From assembly GCA_022828425.1 (NCBI GenBank), contig CP094685.1, forward strand, positions 744,001 to 808,000: 64,000 bases of DNA, written 5' to 3'. Shown piece after piece: positions 61,358-64,000 of this stretch; within the stretch, counting starts at the first letter, position 1; the number at the start of each line of letters is the position of its first letter. The notes beneath the pieces were generated by a model, which did no database searches, was not told the DNA's origin, and saw nothing but the letters and a program-made list of their open reading frames with translations. Both the position numbers and the translations under genes were made by a program. The DNA is from Candidatus Thiothrix sulfatifontis (GTDB lineage: Bacteria; Pseudomonadota; Gammaproteobacteria; Thiotrichales; Thiotrichaceae).

Positions 61358-64000
61358 TTACTGAAACCGCCGGAAGTCGGTTAGCTGGCGGTCTTCACGT
61401 ACTTCATCGTGCGGAATCAGCAAATAACGCCACGGTTTCGTGCCTTGCTCTCGCGCATAATCTGAGGCATGGCTGCACCAGCGTCTTGCCGCATCCGCCT
61501 TGGCTTGCACGTCAGGTGCTTCCATATCGGTTTTTGCCTTGGTTTCCACCATAAAAATCACGTTATCCGTTTCAGCGACAAAATCCGGCACGTATTCCGG
61601 CTGTTCTGTCCCCAGCTTGTAGTAAATCTGGAATTGCCCTTTGGCGGGCTTGAACCATTTTTGCGCGTCACGCTCCAGCAGCACCGCAAAACGGCGTTCC
61701 GTGTCGGAATCAAACTTCTGTAAAGGGTACAAACATTTCTCAAAGCCACCAAACAGCATTTGCTTGATCTTGCCAGTTTCCGTCACGGTTTCGCGGTAGG
61801 AGCGCGGCGGCTGGTTAGCGTTGGCGGTGAAGTTGCAGGATTTTAGTGGGGTAAAACCACGGCTGACTTGCACCTCGTAACCGCTGGCTTTTTCCCAAAA
61901 ATGTTTGAGCATTTGCGCATGGATTTCGCGGGCAATCAGTTTGCGGTCTTTGTTCAGTACATTATGCGCCTCGTCTTCGGACAGGTAAGAACGCAAGTGC
62001 TGCACCATCTGTCCTGCAAGGTCGTAGAGAATTTCTTTCTGGCTGAAGTAATCAATGTCGTCGTGATCCAGCAGGGCGAATACGATGTAATCTTCCAGCC
62101 GTTCTTCCTGTTTGCCAGCGGCGGCTTTGAGATGGAATTGTTCGTGGGTGCGTAGCATCTGCCCGACCAGTTCGCGGTCGCCCGGTTGCAGGTGCAAGCC
62201 GCTCACATCCAGTTTGAAGGGGTGGAAGCCGGTTTCAACTTCGCCGGTTGGGTTGACCAGTATACGCGGGATGTCGATGGTTTGTTGCACCATGACGGTG
62301 GTGGTTTTGGCAACGATGGCGGCGAGGTCGGCGGCATAGTCAGCGGTGAAGAGTGCGCCTTGTTGGGGGGTCATGCGTTCGCGGACTGCGGCGGCGATGG
62401 CTTGTTGCACGTCTGCTTTGAGCAGGGCATTGCTGGTGGGGACGAAATCGCGTTTGGCGGCGTAGTTGGCAGCGACTTCGGCGACGACACGGGCGGTTGT
62501 ACGTTCGGCTTCGGTTTTGAACAGGGGTTCATGGGTTGGAATGGTAGCGGCATTTTCAGCCAGCCGCTGGATTTTAAAATAGTTGGTATCGTCAATAATA
62601 ACACCAACATTGGACGGAATTTCGATGCTGATCTTTTTGTCGTCGGGCGTGGGAGCATCCAGAATGATGCGCTGGAGACGGATCGGCGAGTCGCCTTTGT
62701 TGGCTTCGTCGATGATTTCCTGAAAGCGGTCGTGGGCGACGATATTGAGGCGGTCTACGGCATCATTGCCCGTGCGTTTGCCGTAGGGCAGGCGCAAGCC
62801 GCGCCCGATGGATTGCTCAATCAGGGTGCGGGCGTTGGCGGCACGCAAGGGCACGATGGTGTAGAGGTTGGTCACGTCCCAGCCTTCTTTGAGCATATTG
62901 ACGTGGATAACGATTTCGGTAGGTTCGTTGACACTTTCCACTGCCAGCAGGCGGGTGATCATTTCCTCTTCTTCCGCGCCGGATTTGCTGCTATCCACCT
63001 GAATCGCTTTGCCTTGGTAACGCCCCTCGAACAGGGTTTGTACTGTTGTGAGCAATTGCGCGGCGTGGGTGGTATCGCGGGCGATGACCAGCATGAACGG
63101 TTTGACGATGGCAACGCCGTTTTCGCGGGCGTAAGTGATCAGCTCCACCTTGGTGATTTCGTGCAGGCGGATGCCGTCTTCCAGCTTGATGCGCTCAATG
63201 TCTTCGGGGTTGTGGTCAGCGGCATTGAATCCGCGCTGGGTGACAACAGCGGGTTCTTTCACAAAGCCGTCTGCCATTGCCCGCGCTAAGGGGTAATCCA
63301 TCACAACATTTTTGAACGGCACGGGGCCACGGCTGGTTTCCACGAAGGGGGTGGCGGTGAGTTCCAGCCCAAACAGCGGTTTGAGTTCGTTGATGGAACG
63401 CACTCCGGCACTGGCACGGTAGCGGTGGGATTCATCCATCAGCAGCACGAGGTCGGGCAGCGTTGCCAGATAGTTGAAATAGCTGTCGCCCAGCACTTCT
63501 TTCATGCGCTTGATGCGCGGTTCTTTGCCACCGCGCACTTCCGAGTTGATCTTGGCAATGTTGAAAATATTGATGGTAACGGGTGACAGCAGGCTGCTTT
63601 GCACTTGTGCGGCGCGGTAGTCGTAGTTTTCGCCCGTGATGATTTCCGGCGGCTGGAACACGAAATGGTGGATGCCCTTGAACACGTATTTGGGCGTATT
63701 CGGGGTGAAATCGGCAATCAGCTTGTTGTAAATCGTGAGGTTCGGCGCAAGCACGAAGAAGTTATTGATGCCGTAAGCCTGATGCAAATAGGTGATGAAC
63801 GCGCCCATCAAGCGGGTTTTGCCGACACCTGTTGCCAGCGCGAAACACAGTGAGGGGAATTCGCGCTCGAAATCTGCCAGCGTAGGGAACTGCGCTTGCA
63901 GGCTTGCCAGAATGCCGTTGAGGTCACGTTCGCCCGTTTGGTTCATGGCGGGGGCAGTTTCCAGCGCGGTTGCCAGCTTTTGCAGCGATTCGGCTTGCGG
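61358..64000 (-). CDS. DEAD/DEAH helicase with C-terminal PD-(D/E)xK nuclease (type III restriction-like), 5' end outside window
   Basis: The frame is open to the right edge, with 880 residues visible; the ATG at 63946 is internal. Helicase motifs are A-T-G-V-G-K-T-R (I), L-L-M-D-E-S-H-R (II), E-L-T-A-T-P (III) and Q-S-I-G-R-G-L-R (VI). The C-terminus has V-P-D-F ... M-V-E-T-K-A-K, a PD-(D/E)xK nuclease motif, as in Res subunits of type III restriction systems. Its methylase partner would lie outside the window, so a stand-alone defence nuclease cannot be ruled out. Confidence 0.85.
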   Translation of the reverse strand, partial: PQAESLQKLATALETAPAMNQTGERDLNGILASLQAQFPTLADFEREFPSLCFALATGVGKTRLMGAFITYLHQAYGINNFFVLAPNLTIYNKLIADFTPNTPKYVFKGIHHFVFQPPEIITGENYDYRAAQVQSSLLSPVTINIFNIAKINSEVRGGKEPRIKRMKEVLGDSYFNYLATLPDLVLLMDESHRYRASAGVRSINELKPLFGLELTATPFVETSRGPVPFKNVVMDYPLARAMADGFVKEPAVVTQRGFNAADHNPEDIERIKLEDGIRLHEITKVELITYARENGVAIVKPFMLVIARDTTHAAQLLTTVQTLFEGRYQGKAIQVDSSKSGAEEEEMITRLLAVESVNEPTEIVIHVNMLKEGWDVTNLYTIVPLRAANARTLIEQSIGRGLRLPYGKRTGNDAVDRLNIVAHDRFQEIIDEANKGDSPIRLQRIILDAPTPDDKKISIEIPSNVGVIIDDTNYFKIQRLAENAATIPTHEPLFKTEAERTTARVVAEVAANYAAKRDFVPTSNALLKADVQQAIAAAVRERMTPQQGALFTADYAADLAAIVAKTTTVMVQQTIDIPRILVNPTGEVETGFHPFKLDVSGLHLQPGDRELVGQMLRTHEQFHLKAAAGKQEERLEDYIVFALLDHDDIDYFSQKEILYDLAGQMVQHLRSYLSEDEAHNVLNKDRKLIAREIHAQMLKHFWEKASGYEVQVSRGFTPLKSCNFTANANQPPRSYRETVTETGKIKQMLFGGFEKCLYPLQKFDSDTERRFAVLLERDAQKWFKPAKGQFQIYYKLGTEQPEYVPDFVAETDNVIFMVETKAKTDMEAPDVQAKADAARRWCSHASDYAREQGTKPWRYLLIPHDEVREDRQLTDFRRFQ

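Noticed and set aside
62186-63289. A 367-codon open frame on the plus strand
   Set aside because: It is antisense to the helicase-nuclease gene, with Gly/Val-rich low-information sequence.

Overview
The window is a chromosomal stretch of a Gram-negative, gammaproteobacterium-like organism. A filamentous sulfur bacterium of the Thiothrix type is my best guess. This rests on the gene repertoire (AMIN-domain amidase, TusE/DsrC-like protein, RlpA, MipA/OmpV and TorF-type porins, UrtABCDE, many toxin-antitoxin remnants) and on no database search. Coding density is high, with genes on both strands. I recognised no rRNA, tRNA or CRISPR array.

Layout. 1-5.2 kb: end of a GDP-mannose/GDP-fucose and exopolysaccharide cluster (gmd end, fcl, manC, Wzc-type tyrosine kinase). 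5.2-18.5 kb: housekeeping and signalling (hrpA, secreted serine protease, wHTH-TPR protein, diguanylate cyclase, tsaE, amidase, nadA, tusE-like gene, flavoprotein, 3D-domain protein). 18.8-28.4 kb: B12/radical SAM protein, a hipBA pair, an XRE-NBR1-Ig fusion and its short paralogue placed symmetrically around a ferredoxin reductase and purT, then a LuxR-type regulator. 28.4-36.2 kb: accessory region made of three cargo modules separated by three truncated copies of the 3' end of rtcB, with intact rtcB at the right edge under a sigma-54-like promoter. 36.5-44.1 kb: repeat-rich secreted protein, fructosamine kinase family, MipA, AIM24, LysM and RlpA proteins, leuA and an Lrp regulator. 44.1-47.2 kb: a graveyard of mobile and toxin-antitoxin DNA, with mazF cut by an IS50-like IS4-family element, a broken TPR gene, and vapB with a doubly broken vapC. 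47.2-51.5 kb: YgiQ radical SAM, Fic protein and LysE/ArgO exporter. 51.5-61.3 kb: a nitrogen-acquisition block with an amino-acid ABC transporter, a TorF-like porin and urtABCDE. 61.4 kb to the end: a helicase-nuclease of the type III restriction class that runs off the window.

How the parts work together. The nitrogen block has matching regulatory signals. A sigma-54-type promoter and an NtrC-like site (TTGC-N7-TGGTGC) precede both the porin and urtA, and a weaker sigma-54-like sequence precedes the ABC operon, so the three may form one nitrogen-limitation regulon. The rtcB region is the most unusual structure. Each tail copy stays in frame up to the normal stop codon and differs from intact rtcB by synonymous or conservative changes. 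This suggests repeated arrival of DNA carrying foreign rtcB ends rather than decay of local duplicates. No recombinase is visible beside it.
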